DNA of 64,000 nt. Origin: Arthrospira sp. PCC 9108 (GTDB lineage Bacteria > Cyanobacteriota > Cyanobacteriia > Cyanobacteriales > Microcoleaceae). The notes below the pieces were generated by a model. It worked only from the letters and a program-made list of their open reading frames with translations, made no database searches and was not told the origin of the DNA. The stretch's first letter is position 1. Each line of letters opens with the position of its first letter. The DNA is taken from positions 3,596,501-3,660,500 of the forward strand of contig CP066886.1 in assembly GCA_016745315.1 (NCBI GenBank). The letters run 5' to 3'. A program made the translations under genes and the position numbers. Shown here piece by piece: positions 38,499 through 47,684 of the stretch.

Positions 38499-38566
38499 TG
38501 TTCTCTTCTCCGAAACCAACGGATCAAACTAGATGACAAAACTTGAGAGTATGCCGATACTACCTT

Positions 38567-38610
38567 TAATCTGTACCTAATCTGTACCTAATATGTACCT
38601 AATATGTACC
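38567..38610. promoter_or_regulatory. Four direct 11-bp repeats, Pho-box-like, upstream of the kinase
   Basis: TAATNTGTACC occurs four times without gaps (38567, 38578, 38589, 38600). Read as octamers it is CTGTACCT or ATGTACCT with 3-base AAT spacers, the same 8+3 architecture as cyanobacterial Pho boxes (consensus CTTAACCT); CTGTACCT matches at 6 of 8 positions. The array lies about 70-110 bases upstream of the kinase start. OmpR/PhoB-type regulators bind such helically phased repeats. Confidence 0.55.
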
Positions 38611-38686
38611 TTGAATATTGTAGCGTTGATGAACCCCCAGCCTTGATAGATCATCTTTAAACTACTAATTTTCCGAGCAGCTAATA

Positions 38687-39439
38687 TCAAAAAACACTTT
38701 GATTGAGAAATTCCAGATAAGACTGGCTAAGTTCCTTTACCGCTAACTCATAGAGTTTCTGACCATGCTCCGGGGTAGCTAGACTAGGGTCTGAACCCAT
38801 GCGACCGTCGGGATAGTTATGGCGAAAGTTAGCCGCACCATAGATAGGATGACCTTTAGCAACATTAGGGTTGAGGGGTGCTTTTTTAATGGACTCTGGG
38901 TAGAGGTACTGGGTAACTGCTACCTCGCTGGGGGTAGCGTGGGAACCTTCACTATCCCCATAAAGTTCTTTAGCTAGTCTATAGACTGATGGACACATAA
39001 ACCAGTTACCAACCCGGCAACGAATGCGATCGCTATTTGCTAAGTTAAGATCAGCTAGGTGGGCATAGGTTTCGGAAAAGGCAGCTTTGAGAGTCGCAAT
39101 ATTACCCCCATGACCGTTAATAAAGAAAAATGTCGTAAACCCACTTTTAGCCAAGAATGTGATATAATCCTTGATTACCCTAATCAAGGTACTAGGTTGT
39201 AAACTGATGGATCCTGGAAAAGCAGTATGGTGGAGCGCCATACCCACATTTAAGGTAGGACCCACTAAGGCTTGGGTAGCCTCTCCTACTCCCTTAGCGA
39301 TCGCTTCCGCACAAATGGCATCAGTGCCAATTAACCCCGTCGGTCCGTGTTGTTCCGTTGATCCAATCGGTAGGATAATCCCTGTAGACTTCTGGAGGTA
39401 AGCCTCCACTTCCGGCCATGTGCTTAGGTGTAACAACAT
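38687..39439 (-). CDS. Creatininase-family amidohydrolase
   Basis: 250 residues. Family marks: ILPIGSTEQHGPTGLIGTDA with the metal-binding Glu/His/Asp, FFFINGHGGNIATLKAAFSE, and SEGSHATPSEVAVTQYLYPE. Members include creatininase, the riboflavin/F420 enzyme ArfB and mycofactocin protein MftE, so the substrate cannot be told. Start ATG 39439. The Pho-box-like array at 39504 lies about 65 bases upstream of its start as well, on the divergent side, so phosphate control of this gene is also possible. Confidence 0.85.
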   Translation of the reverse strand: MLLHLSTWPEVEAYLQKSTGIILPIGSTEQHGPTGLIGTDAICAEAIAKGVGEATQALVGPTLNVGMALHHTAFPGSISLQPSTLIRVIKDYITFLAKSGFTTFFFINGHGGNIATLKAAFSETYAHLADLNLANSDRIRCRVGNWFMCPSVYRLAKELYGDSEGSHATPSEVAVTQYLYPESIKKAPLNPNVAKGHPIYGAANFRHNYPDGRMGSDPSLATPEHGQKLYELAVKELSQSYLEFLNQSVF

Positions 39440-39503
39440 TATATTTGTATATTTTTATCAACTTATTAGACATTCACAACAATATTTTAATCTAATCCCA
39501 TAG

Positions 39504-39544
39504 CTTAACCAAAACATTACTTTTCCTTTACCTAAAGTTAACCC
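39504..39544 (+). promoter_or_regulatory. Candidate Pho box: four octamers at 11-bp spacing
   Basis: CTTAACCA (39504), CATTACTT (39515), CTTTACCT (39526) and GTTAACCC (39537) are separated by exactly three bases each. The cyanobacterial Pho box is a tandem of CTTAACCT-like octamers with 3-base spacers, bound by SphR/PhoB. The outer and third copies match well; the second is weak. It precedes the 53-codon ORF, the response regulator and phoX, and lies between these and the divergent creatininase-family gene. Confidence 0.6.
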
Positions 39545-39624
39545 ATCTCAAATACGATGGAAGGTAGCTCCACTAATGATCCACGAACATTTAACAACAC
39601 CGGGCAGATTGGGGGTGGAAACTA

Positions 39625-39786
39625 ATGTTGAACAACCTGGCCATTAAGCCAGAGTCAGAGACAACTGAGGTGCTTGCGGGTCGGGTCAATCCCGATCAAA
39701 TGTTTGTCATTGTCAGACACTCACAACTCCTCGAACTCATAAATAATGGAGAACATACCTTTGTCGGATGGATGGTGATAGATTAA
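39625..39786 (+). CDS. Small ORF, 53 residues, unknown
   Basis: MLNNLAIKPESETTEVLAGR starts a 53-residue frame ending FVGWMVID, with ordinary amino-acid composition and no repeats. The frame is open upstream only to 39595. A GGTGGAAA stretch could serve as ribosome-binding site. It lies 80 bases behind the candidate Pho box and 80 bases before the response regulator, so it would be carried on the same transcript. No family recognised. Coding potential is judged by eye only. Confidence 0.45.
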   Translation: MLNNLAIKPESETTEVLAGRVNPDQMFVIVRHSQLLELINNGEHTFVGWMVID

Positions 39787-39866
39787 TTTTCCTCATAACT
39801 AACCCACTTGGGGTTGAATTCTCTAAGTTTTGACAAACACCATCATCCATCCAGGAATAAATACTT

Positions 39867-40607
39867 ATGTTTTCCCCAGATTTGAGTAAGAAGTCTTACC
39901 GCTCAGATGTCATAGATACTGGACATATCTTGTTGCTGGAAAATGAGGAGCCGTGGCGGGATATATTATCCATTGCTCTGGAAGAACAAGGCTATAAAAT
40001 CGTGATTGCCCAAGACAGCCGGGATGCCCTGCCTTCGATTTCCAATACGGGAGCAATTACCGCAGAGTTTCCCTTTAACCTTCTCATTTTGGATGCAACC
40101 AATGGTTTAGATCTGTGTCGTATGTTACGGCATCATGGTCAATCTGTGCCAATTTTAATTATTGGTAACAAAGAAAACGCCAACAATTGTGCATTTTATT
40201 TAGAAGCCGGGGCGGATGATTACCTGACCAAACCCTTCAGTATCCGTGAGTTTATAGCTCGGTGTCGTGCGTTAATCCGTCGCCAAAGAATAGGGAAATT
40301 TCCAGGACCTGTGATGCTTCAATATAAAGATATCATCCTATATCAAGAAGAATGTCGGGTGATAATTCGGGGTGAGGAAGTTCAACTCTCACCCAAACAG
40401 TTTCGTTTGCTAGAATTATTTTTGAGTTATCCCCGTCGGGTTTGGTCTCGTGAACAACTTTTAGATGTAATTTGGGGTACAGATTTTGTAGGGGATAGTA
40501 AAACTGTGGATGTTCATATTCGCTGGTTACGAGAAAAGTTAGAAGTTGAACCGAGTAAACCAGAATATATCATTACAGTCAGAGGATTTGGGTATCGGTT
40601 TGGGTAA
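39867..40607 (+). CDS. OmpR/PhoB-family response regulator
   Basis: 246 residues: a receiver domain (about 20-140) and a winged-helix trans_reg_C domain (about 150-246). The phosphoacceptor is probably Asp76 in LLILDATNGLDLC, and the conserved Lys is in DYLTKPFS. The usual acidic pair is replaced by Glu residues (LLLENEEPW), so phosphorylation chemistry may be altered. DNA-binding: LSPKQFRLLELFLSYPRRVW, SREQLLDVIWG and ITVRGFGYRFG. It precedes phoX by 32 bases and follows a candidate Pho box. No kinase gene is adjacent on this strand; the hybrid kinase at 35-38 kb is the nearest. Confidence 0.88.
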   Translation: MFSPDLSKKSYRSDVIDTGHILLLENEEPWRDILSIALEEQGYKIVIAQDSRDALPSISNTGAITAEFPFNLLILDATNGLDLCRMLRHHGQSVPILIIGNKENANNCAFYLEAGADDYLTKPFSIREFIARCRALIRRQRIGKFPGPVMLQYKDIILYQEECRVIIRGEEVQLSPKQFRLLELFLSYPRRVWSREQLLDVIWGTDFVGDSKTVDVHIRWLREKLEVEPSKPEYIITVRGFGYRFG

Positions 40608-40639
40608 AATTATCAAAGGTTTTATAAATAGGCAGATTT

Positions 40640-42853
40640 ATGGCTTCTTATAAGCGTCGAGATTTTTTGCTGTTTATTAGTGCGGGTATGGGGGCGGTGG
40701 CTCTCAAGGGCTGTCAGCCATCAGAGCCGGGTAATGTGCTGAGTTCATCAACTACGGAAATATCGTCATTTTCCCCAAGTTTTAAACCTGTCAAAGGTCC
40801 TATGCCTTTGCCAACCTACGAGACGATAACCGTTGCCGATCATCAAGCTATATCAGGAAAATATAGTCAGTACGAGATAATTGATGATTTGGTACTTCCG
40901 GAAGGGTTCACCTATGATGTCATCGCTACTTGGGGGGAGGCGGTGGGTGATTCTCGTTGTGGGTATAACAATGATTATTTGTCATTTATACAGACTGGTA
41001 AAAATCAGGGTTTTTTAACTGTTAACTTTGAGTACGTTAGCGCGAAACCATGGTTGGAAACTTACGAGGAGGTGATAGGGCGATCGCTACCAATGGCGGT
41101 AGTTAAACAGGCTTTTGAAGCTGCCCAAAGCCAGAGTATTGATGCTTTTTCTTTGCCCGCACAAGACCCTCTCAGACAAGCAATTCTGGAGATTTCTAAA
41201 GAAGGGTTAATCGACATGGGAATGGGGGTAATTTCCCTAGGTCGAGATAGTGAGGGTAAATGGGTACGGACTTACTCATCTGTCGATCGCCGCATTACTG
41301 GAATTTCCGGTTGGACTGATGGACGGTATCTCAAGGCTACAGGTCCAGCGGTGGGAGTTTTTCGCCAGGGGGGAAGGGGTTATAACGATCGCCTCGGAGA
41401 TAAAATCATTGGCACTTTCGCCAACTGTGCCGGGGGAACAACCCCTTGGGGAACAGTATTAAGTGCTGAGGAAAACTTCCAGAGTTATGTCACCGAGTCG
41501 GTACATCCCGATGGTACATCTTTCTCCCCTTCGGATACTCCCTTTTCCACCACTAGGGGTCTCGGTAACGTCTTAGGACTAGCCGGGAACAAATATGGTT
41601 GGATTGTAGAAGTAAATCCAGCCGACCCAGAAGATTATGGCACTAAACATACTTGGCTGGGTCGTTATCGCCATGAAGCCGTTGGTGTCAGGGTAAAAGC
41701 CGGAAAACCTCTAGCTTTTTATTCGGGATGCGATCGCCGTAGCGGACACTTATATAAATTTGTCAGTAGTGACCCGGTAGTTGACCCAAGCGATCGCCAA
41801 AATTCTCGCCTCTTGACCAGCGGAATGCTATACGCCGCCAAATTCTACCCAGATGGCAGCGGAAAATGGATTCCTATGGCCCCTAATACAGCCGTTAACC
41901 CCGACCCAGCCAGTGTTCATATAGGGGGAGCCTTAGCCTTACCATTGCGCCCAGAAGGGGGCAGTTTTGTGGCTACCACAGATGAAGAGGTGGAAACCTT
42001 TAAGAAACAGTACAAAACCTTGGGGGATTTGTATTCAGGAGACCCACCAACCAAACAGGGTGCGATTCTAATTGATGCTCATTTAGCAGCCAGTGCCGCC
42101 GGAGCCACTTGTTGCGCCCGTCCTGAAGATACTATGATTGCTCCTGATGGTTCCTTATATATAGCATTTACCTCTGGAGGTGGCGATCCGGGTGGTGAGG
42201 GACCAGATGGGCGGATTTTTCAAGGTCCAGGGGGAGTTATTCCCCATGAACCAGGATGGATAGTCCGCCTGATTGAAAATCATGGAGATCCGGAGGCGCT
42301 CAGATTTCGGTGGGAAATGTGGGCAGCAGGTGGCGAAATTTCCGAAGGTGGGTTAGGATTTTCCAATCCAGATAATTTGGAGTTTGATAGCCAAGGTAAT
42401 TTGTGGATGGTCACAGATATTAGCACTGGCTCTCAAAACAAACCCGTCCCCCCAGGTCGGGTAAATCAAGCCGGAGATCCTTTAGCATCGAGAGATCTAA
42501 TCGGTCTATATGGTAATAACTCCCTGTGGTGTTTGCCAACTTCCGAACCAGATGCGGGTCAGGCTTATCTGTTTGCGATCGGACCCATGGAATGTGAATT
42601 GTGCGGACCATTTTTTAGCCCCGATCAGCAAACTCTATTTTTAGCCGTCCAACATCCGGGAGAGTATAATGGTAAACGCCGAAATATGGCATCCCAAGTT
42701 CGTGAGTTTGCCATGACTGGTCTGGATGGTCAGGAGTTTATCCAAACCCGTGGGGTTCCCATCGGCTCTAACTGGCCAGGCAAAAACCCCACAGACCCCC
42801 CCAAGCCCTCGATTGTGGCAATCCGTAGACAAAATTTGGGTGCGATCGTTTAA
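40640..42853 (+). CDS. phoX: PhoX-type alkaline phosphatase (DUF839), Tat-exported
   Basis: 737 residues. The N-terminus YKRRDFLLFISAGMGAVALK is a twin-arginine signal, followed by GC as a possible lipobox. PhoX enzymes are Ca/Fe-dependent phosphomonoesterases that recover phosphate from organic esters in the periplasm. Family motifs include FANCAGGTTPWGTVLSAEEN, WLGRYRHEAVGVRVKAGK, FYSGCDRRSGHLYKFVS, TCCARPEDTMIAPDG and the Gly-rich GGDPGGEGPDGRI. It sits 32 bases behind the response-regulator gene, and a tatA gene is present at 32394. Confidence 0.88.
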   Translation: MASYKRRDFLLFISAGMGAVALKGCQPSEPGNVLSSSTTEISSFSPSFKPVKGPMPLPTYETITVADHQAISGKYSQYEIIDDLVLPEGFTYDVIATWGEAVGDSRCGYNNDYLSFIQTGKNQGFLTVNFEYVSAKPWLETYEEVIGRSLPMAVVKQAFEAAQSQSIDAFSLPAQDPLRQAILEISKEGLIDMGMGVISLGRDSEGKWVRTYSSVDRRITGISGWTDGRYLKATGPAVGVFRQGGRGYNDRLGDKIIGTFANCAGGTTPWGTVLSAEENFQSYVTESVHPDGTSFSPSDTPFSTTRGLGNVLGLAGNKYGWIVEVNPADPEDYGTKHTWLGRYRHEAVGVRVKAGKPLAFYSGCDRRSGHLYKFVSSDPVVDPSDRQNSRLLTSGMLYAAKFYPDGSGKWIPMAPNTAVNPDPASVHIGGALALPLRPEGGSFVATTDEEVETFKKQYKTLGDLYSGDPPTKQGAILIDAHLAASAAGATCCARPEDTMIAPDGSLYIAFTSGGGDPGGEGPDGRIFQGPGGVIPHEPGWIVRLIENHGDPEALRFRWEMWAAGGEISEGGLGFSNPDNLEFDSQGNLWMVTDISTGSQNKPVPPGRVNQAGDPLASRDLIGLYGNNSLWCLPTSEPDAGQAYLFAIGPMECELCGPFFSPDQQTLFLAVQHPGEYNGKRRNMASQVREFAMTGLDGQEFIQTRGVPIGSNWPGKNPTDPPKPSIVAIRRQNLGAIV

Positions 42854-42954
42854 TGTGAAATCGTAATCACCTACTGTTAGGATGTGATACTATTGGTTCA
42901 TTCGAGCTGGGGACATCCTCGCTTAGGTCTTTTTAAGTCGGTGTGAGATTTGAG

Positions 42955-44811
42955 ATGATGAACAAAATTCTATGGAACACTCTCAAGCAGAGTCCAGGCG
43001 TTCTGGGTGCTGCTCTTCTGTTAAGCACAAGTGCTGCATTAGCAACAGAAAGCCCTTCAGCCAAGCTGGTTACTACTTCCGAAGTGGCATCCCTAGCTTC
43101 AGATGCAGCCGAAGGAGTTAATCAATTTAGCCCGGATGCCGATTTCACCTTAACCATGGCAGTTACGCCAGAGGTCGAGAACACGGCTCCTCTGTCTCAG
43201 GATGTAATCGATTTAGGTTTTGAGTCCTCTACAGAAACCCAACAGGTGGCTCAGGTACAACCTGAGATGGAACAGGAACTCAGAATTGCCGACCTAGAAC
43301 AAATCAATCTATACAGTGAAGTTGCTGACTCTATGGAGCAGGTGACTTCTGTATCTCAACTGTCTGACGTTCAACCTACAGATTGGGCATTCCAAGCCCT
43401 TCAGTCTTTGGTAGAACGTTATGGCTGTATTGCAGGTTATCCAGACGGAACCTTTAGAGGTAACCGGGCGATGACTCGTTTTGAGTTTGCCGCTGGTTTA
43501 AATGCCTGTTTGGAACGGGTTAACGAATTGATTGCTGCTTCTGTGGCTAATTTGGTAACTCGCGAGGATTTGGCGGTTCTGCAACGGCTACAGGAAGAGT
43601 TCGCGGCGGAATTGGCAACCTTGCGCGGCCGTGTGTACGCTTTGGAAGCACGGACGGCTGAATTGGAGGCTAATCAGTTCTCCACTACTACCAAACTGCG
43701 CGGGGAAGTAGTATTCTGGCCTGGGGATAGCTTCGGCGATCGCGCTAGACATAACGTGGCTGGAGGTCCCTTTAGCCGAGCCAGTGATGACCCCACCGAA
43801 ACCTATCTCGGCTACCGGGTTCGTCTGAACTTTGATACTAGCTTCACCGGCGAAGACCTATTGAGGACCCGTCTGCAAGCGAGAGATATCCCCAACCTCA
43901 GCAATTTTGACCTGACCAATAGCTTAATGTCTCGGACTGCTATTGATGGCAATTCCAATGGGATAGAGCTGGATGATTTGTACTACCGTTTCCCCGCCTT
44001 CAATCGTCGGGCGCACATCTTTATCGGTGCTAACAGCCTTGATTTAGATGACGTAATGGATGTGATCACCCCCTTTAACAGCGGTTCTAATGCCTCAATT
44101 TCTCGGTTTGGTCAGCGTAACCCTGCCATTTTCCGGGGCCCAGAAGGTGCAGGGGCGGCGGCTAAGTTCGCCTTTGGTAATGATCGTCAGTTCAAACTGA
44201 ATCTGGGTTATTTGGCAGGTAACGCCTCCGATGCTACTGCTGGTAATGGCTTATTCAATGGTAGCAATACTGGGTCGGCTCAGTTGGTATATCAACCCAC
44301 AGAGCGCCTGGGTTTTGCGGTAGAGTACGCCCGTAAATATTTCACCAACGGCGATGTCAATATGGCCGGTGGGACCGGAAGCTGGATCGCCGATCGCCCC
44401 TTTGGGGATAATGCCAGCACCAGCGATAACCTAGGCTTCCAGTTTAACTGGCGGGTAGTTGAGAAGTTCGAGTTGGGTGGCTGGTTTGGCGCTACCTGGG
44501 CTAGTCAACAAAGAAATGGCAGTGACAGCGCCACAGTTCTTAACTGGGCTGTGACTATGGGCTTCCCAGATGCTTTCAGTGAAGGAGATTTGGGTGGTAT
44601 TGTGATCGGAATGCCTCCGAAAGTTACCTCTCACGACACCACCGCTTTGGAAGATCGCGATACTTCCTTCCATATTGAAGCCTTCTATCGCTATGCTTTC
44701 AACGACTACATTTCCATCACTCCTGGCTTCTATGTTTTGACCAATCCTGAGCACAATGCCCGCAATGCTAATATTGTGGTAGGAACCCTGCGGACTACTT
44801 TCCGCTTCTAA
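42955..44811 (+). CDS. SLH-domain iron-uptake/OprB-type porin
   Basis: 618 residues from the ATG at 42955 (MMNKILWNTLKQSPG); the GTG at 42943 is less likely. Signal peptide 1-31 (VLGAALLLSTSAALA). An SLH domain at about 135-200 (LSDVQPTDWAFQALQSLVER, YPDGTFRGNRAMTRFEFAAG) binds peptidoglycan. A coiled coil of about 60 residues follows, then an outer-membrane beta-barrel ending in the typical Phe (GTLRTTFRF). This is the standard cyanobacterial outer-membrane porin layout; homologues are implicated in inorganic iron uptake. No Fur box was seen upstream. Confidence 0.92.
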   Translation: MMNKILWNTLKQSPGVLGAALLLSTSAALATESPSAKLVTTSEVASLASDAAEGVNQFSPDADFTLTMAVTPEVENTAPLSQDVIDLGFESSTETQQVAQVQPEMEQELRIADLEQINLYSEVADSMEQVTSVSQLSDVQPTDWAFQALQSLVERYGCIAGYPDGTFRGNRAMTRFEFAAGLNACLERVNELIAASVANLVTREDLAVLQRLQEEFAAELATLRGRVYALEARTAELEANQFSTTTKLRGEVVFWPGDSFGDRARHNVAGGPFSRASDDPTETYLGYRVRLNFDTSFTGEDLLRTRLQARDIPNLSNFDLTNSLMSRTAIDGNSNGIELDDLYYRFPAFNRRAHIFIGANSLDLDDVMDVITPFNSGSNASISRFGQRNPAIFRGPEGAGAAAKFAFGNDRQFKLNLGYLAGNASDATAGNGLFNGSNTGSAQLVYQPTERLGFAVEYARKYFTNGDVNMAGGTGSWIADRPFGDNASTSDNLGFQFNWRVVEKFELGGWFGATWASQQRNGSDSATVLNWAVTMGFPDAFSEGDLGGIVIGMPPKVTSHDTTALEDRDTSFHIEAFYRYAFNDYISITPGFYVLTNPEHNARNANIVVGTLRTTFRF

Positions 44812-44949
44812 AATAGGGGCATGAAAGCTAAGAGTTTCCTGGAGGGAGGAGTAGGGGCGGGTTGAGGCAATATGGCGATCGCCTGGTTAATTCCCAAATG
44901 ACCACCGCGCGGAGCCAACCTACACCCCCCATATAACTCCCCTCTGGGT

Positions 44950-46983
44950 CTACAGCTTTAGCTGCCAGATTTTAATGGTTTTATCCTCACTACCACTGGT
45001 GAGGATTTTGCCGTCTGGGGTGAGGGCTAGGGCTGTGATCAGGTCTCCGTGACCCCAAAGGGTAGTGATTATTTCCCCGGTGTTGAGATTCCATAAAACA
45101 ATGTGATCGCCTCCAGCAATTAAAGTTTGGCCATCTGGGGTAATCACTAGGGATTTCACCGGGCCTCTGTGTCCCTCAAAAACCCGCAGTTGTGCCCCTG
45201 TATTCGCATTCCACAAGCGCACGGTTCCATCATCACTAGCGCTGGCGATGGTTTCACCGTCGGGGCTATAGGCGATCGCATTAATACTATCTCCATGGCC
45301 AGTAATTGTCAGTCGGCGACTACTACCACTGACATTCCATAATCTGATACTGGCATCTGCACTAGCACTAGCGAGAACATTACCCTGGGGATTGAAAGCC
45401 AAAGCATTAACCGGGAGGTCATGGGCGAGAATAGTTGATAATCGCCGACCATTGGTATCCCACAGAATAATAGTCCTGTCTTCGCTAGCACTAGCTAAAA
45501 TTTGACCGTTGGGACTAAAAACCAAAGCATGGACACTTCCTGTATGTCCTTCAATAGTACGTTGACGCGATCCCCACCACATACGGATAGTTTTATCATT
45601 ACTACCACTGACCATAATCTCTCCATTGGGGGAGAATGCTAGCGCCCTTACCCAACTCGAATGGACGCTTTCGGGATTAACAACCTCTCCAGAATGGATA
45701 CCCCAGCGTCGAATTGTGCCAAAAGTTCCCGCAACCAGAGTTTCACCGTCAGGGGCGATCGCCAAAGCATAAACGTGCCCTAAAGCCTCCTTATGCCCCA
45801 GTAGCCACATACGATTAGGCCACCCTCTAATCACCAACAGAGGGTTAGCCGGAATTAAGCCATAGCGCCGATAACCGTCTACCTGGGTATAAATCAACCC
45901 CCCCATGGTCACAATCACACTCAGAATACCAATAGCCTTGAAGGGAATCTTAATTTTCAGTTCACTGAGGCGGATTTTCGCCTTCAGCTGTTCTTTCTTT
46001 TTACCTTTGGTATCTGATTTGGGATCTTCTCTTTCATCACTATCGCGGGGTGGCGGATTAAGTTCCACTTCAGCTAAACACTGGAGAACTACCCCAGGGT
46101 TCTGGGGGCGATTTCCCGGAAATGGTGCCATCAGATAATCAAGAACATCCGCCAATTGTTTCGGGATATTTGGCGCACCCTTACGCCACAAAAGTTTCCC
46201 AGTGCGAGGATTTTCTGGGTAAGCCGTGGGGGGTTTTCCCGTCAACAGATAAACAAAAGTCCGACCCAGGGCAAAAAAGTCCGACTGAGGTACTGCTTTC
46301 CCGTTCGTTTGTTCTGGCGGCGTATAACCAGGAGAGACAATTCCTGTGGCGCGTTTCTTATCATTATCCTGTTCGCCGGGGCCATCTGAACTAAACCCCA
46401 TAATTGTCTCGGTCACTTCCCGCGCTGTGCCAAAATCAATTAACACCAGTTGGCCATCAGGCTTTCGCATGATGTTTTGAGGTTTAATATCTCGGTGAAA
46501 ATACTGTAAGCTGTGGACGCGATCGAGAATTTCCACCAGTTGTTTTAGCCAATCCATGGCTAATTCTGGGCTAATCGGTTCTTTTTTGCGCTCCTTCATC
46601 CACTCCTGAAGGTCTAACCCTTCGATTTTCTCCATGACTAAACAATGCAGCGGCGACTCATCTTTCGGCATAAAGGTAAAGTAGCCATCTTTATCTACTT
46701 TAGGGATGCCAGGATGACTAAGTTCGCTCAAAACTTTCGCCTCTTGTTTAAACAGAGCGATCGCCTTGGGATGTTCTTTGAGGAGAACTTTTAAAACTTT
46801 GCGAGTCTTATCTTTTTGGTCGAGAATCTCAAAAGTCTGACCAAATCCTCCCCCACCCATCTTTTTGAGAACACGATAACGACTCTGTATAAACAGATCA
46901 GAGCCACACTGAGCGCAAATGCGTCGTTTGGCATTCGACTCATCATCAGGTTTAGGGCATTTGGGATTGAGGCAATAACTCAC
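44950..46983 (-). CDS. Serine/threonine protein kinase with WD40 repeats
   Basis: 677 residues. An N-terminal four-Cys zinc ribbon (CLNPKCPKP, CAQCGSDL) precedes the kinase domain (about 33-310): glycine loop MGGGGFGQTF, catalytic FHRDIKPQNIM and metal-binding IDFGTAREV, with the activation segment bearing GYTPPEQTNG. A membrane helix lies near residues 345-365. The C-terminal 280 residues are seven WD40 blades (GSNDKTIRMW, SASEDRTIILWD, SASDDGTVRLWN). Membrane-tethered kinase with an extracytoplasmic or scaffold propeller is a common cyanobacterial type. Target unknown. Confidence 0.93.
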   Translation of the reverse strand: MSYCLNPKCPKPDDESNAKRRICAQCGSDLFIQSRYRVLKKMGGGGFGQTFEILDQKDKTRKVLKVLLKEHPKAIALFKQEAKVLSELSHPGIPKVDKDGYFTFMPKDESPLHCLVMEKIEGLDLQEWMKERKKEPISPELAMDWLKQLVEILDRVHSLQYFHRDIKPQNIMRKPDGQLVLIDFGTAREVTETIMGFSSDGPGEQDNDKKRATGIVSPGYTPPEQTNGKAVPQSDFFALGRTFVYLLTGKPPTAYPENPRTGKLLWRKGAPNIPKQLADVLDYLMAPFPGNRPQNPGVVLQCLAEVELNPPPRDSDEREDPKSDTKGKKKEQLKAKIRLSELKIKIPFKAIGILSVIVTMGGLIYTQVDGYRRYGLIPANPLLVIRGWPNRMWLLGHKEALGHVYALAIAPDGETLVAGTFGTIRRWGIHSGEVVNPESVHSSWVRALAFSPNGEIMVSGSNDKTIRMWWGSRQRTIEGHTGSVHALVFSPNGQILASASEDRTIILWDTNGRRLSTILAHDLPVNALAFNPQGNVLASASADASIRLWNVSGSSRRLTITGHGDSINAIAYSPDGETIASASDDGTVRLWNANTGAQLRVFEGHRGPVKSLVITPDGQTLIAGGDHIVLWNLNTGEIITTLWGHGDLITALALTPDGKILTSGSEDKTIKIWQLKL

Positions 46984-47000
46984 GGAAACACCTTAAAACT

Positions 47001-47062
47001 TGCAAGCCCTGCCTGTTCAAAGCAGGGAGGAAAAGCCCAGCTCGGCTTTAGCCACCTACCGT
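47001..47062. repeat. Relic end of an IS200/IS605 element
   Basis: CCCTGC (47007-47012) pairs with GCAGGG (47022-47027), followed by GAGGAAAAGCCCAGCTCGG and TTTAGCC. This is the same order and much the same sequence as the intact left end of the IS at 47165-47228. It therefore looks like a solo or duplicated transposon end in the upstream region of the kinase gene. Confidence 0.5.
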
Positions 47063-47228
47063 CAAAATCTATCCTATAAGGACTGCTGTTATTTTTGATA
47101 ATATTAGCCCATAGCGCTGCAACCCAGTATAACATTTTGGTTCGGCCGACACGATAAAAACTCGGAAGCTTGGTAGCCCCGTCTCTTTAGAGCGGGGCAG
47201 AAAAGCGACTCGGCGGCTTTAGCCGCCG

Positions 47229-47633
47229 TCAGGTATGGTGAGGGTCGTTGATGTAGGCCATGATTCTAGCTGTACTCACTTTTCCTGTCGTATCATAGAA
47301 ATACGCTCTAGTCCACAGAGAGGGCAGCTTGCACAGGTGGGGGAACTCCTGCCTGAGCAGCCTGGAAGAACGCACCTTCATGGCCTTGACTATCTGATGA
47401 ATGGCGACCTGCGACCCATGCTCTACCAAGACGTGAACGTGGTCAGGGGCTATCTCCAATGCTTTGAGCCGCCACTCATTTTCCCGGGCTACCTCGTTGA
47501 GTATTGCGGCAAGTCTAAGCTTAACGTTGCTAACCAAAACCTTCTTCCGCCGCTTTGGAATCCAGACCAAGTGAACATGGGCAAGCCCTACCGAGTGGTT
47601 GCCGTGGCGATAGTTGATAGACTTATTCCTCAT
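47229..47633 (-). CDS. tnpA: IS200/IS605 Y1 transposase TnpA
   Basis: 134 residues. HUH motif H65-V-H67 in PDHVHVLVEHG; catalytic Tyr127 in ARIMAYIND. These enzymes excise and insert single-stranded DNA at hairpin ends, both of which are present here. Length is normal for the family and no lesion is seen, so this copy may be active. It is transcribed divergently from tnpB. Confidence 0.93.
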   Translation of the reverse strand: MRNKSINYRHGNHSVGLAHVHLVWIPKRRKKVLVSNVKLRLAAILNEVARENEWRLKALEIAPDHVHVLVEHGSQVAIHQIVKAMKVRSSRLLRQEFPHLCKLPSLWTRAYFYDTTGKVSTARIMAYINDPHHT

Positions 47634-47684
47634 TGTCGAAGACTGCCTATGTGTCTACAAAATCAAATATAGTATGATGATTTT

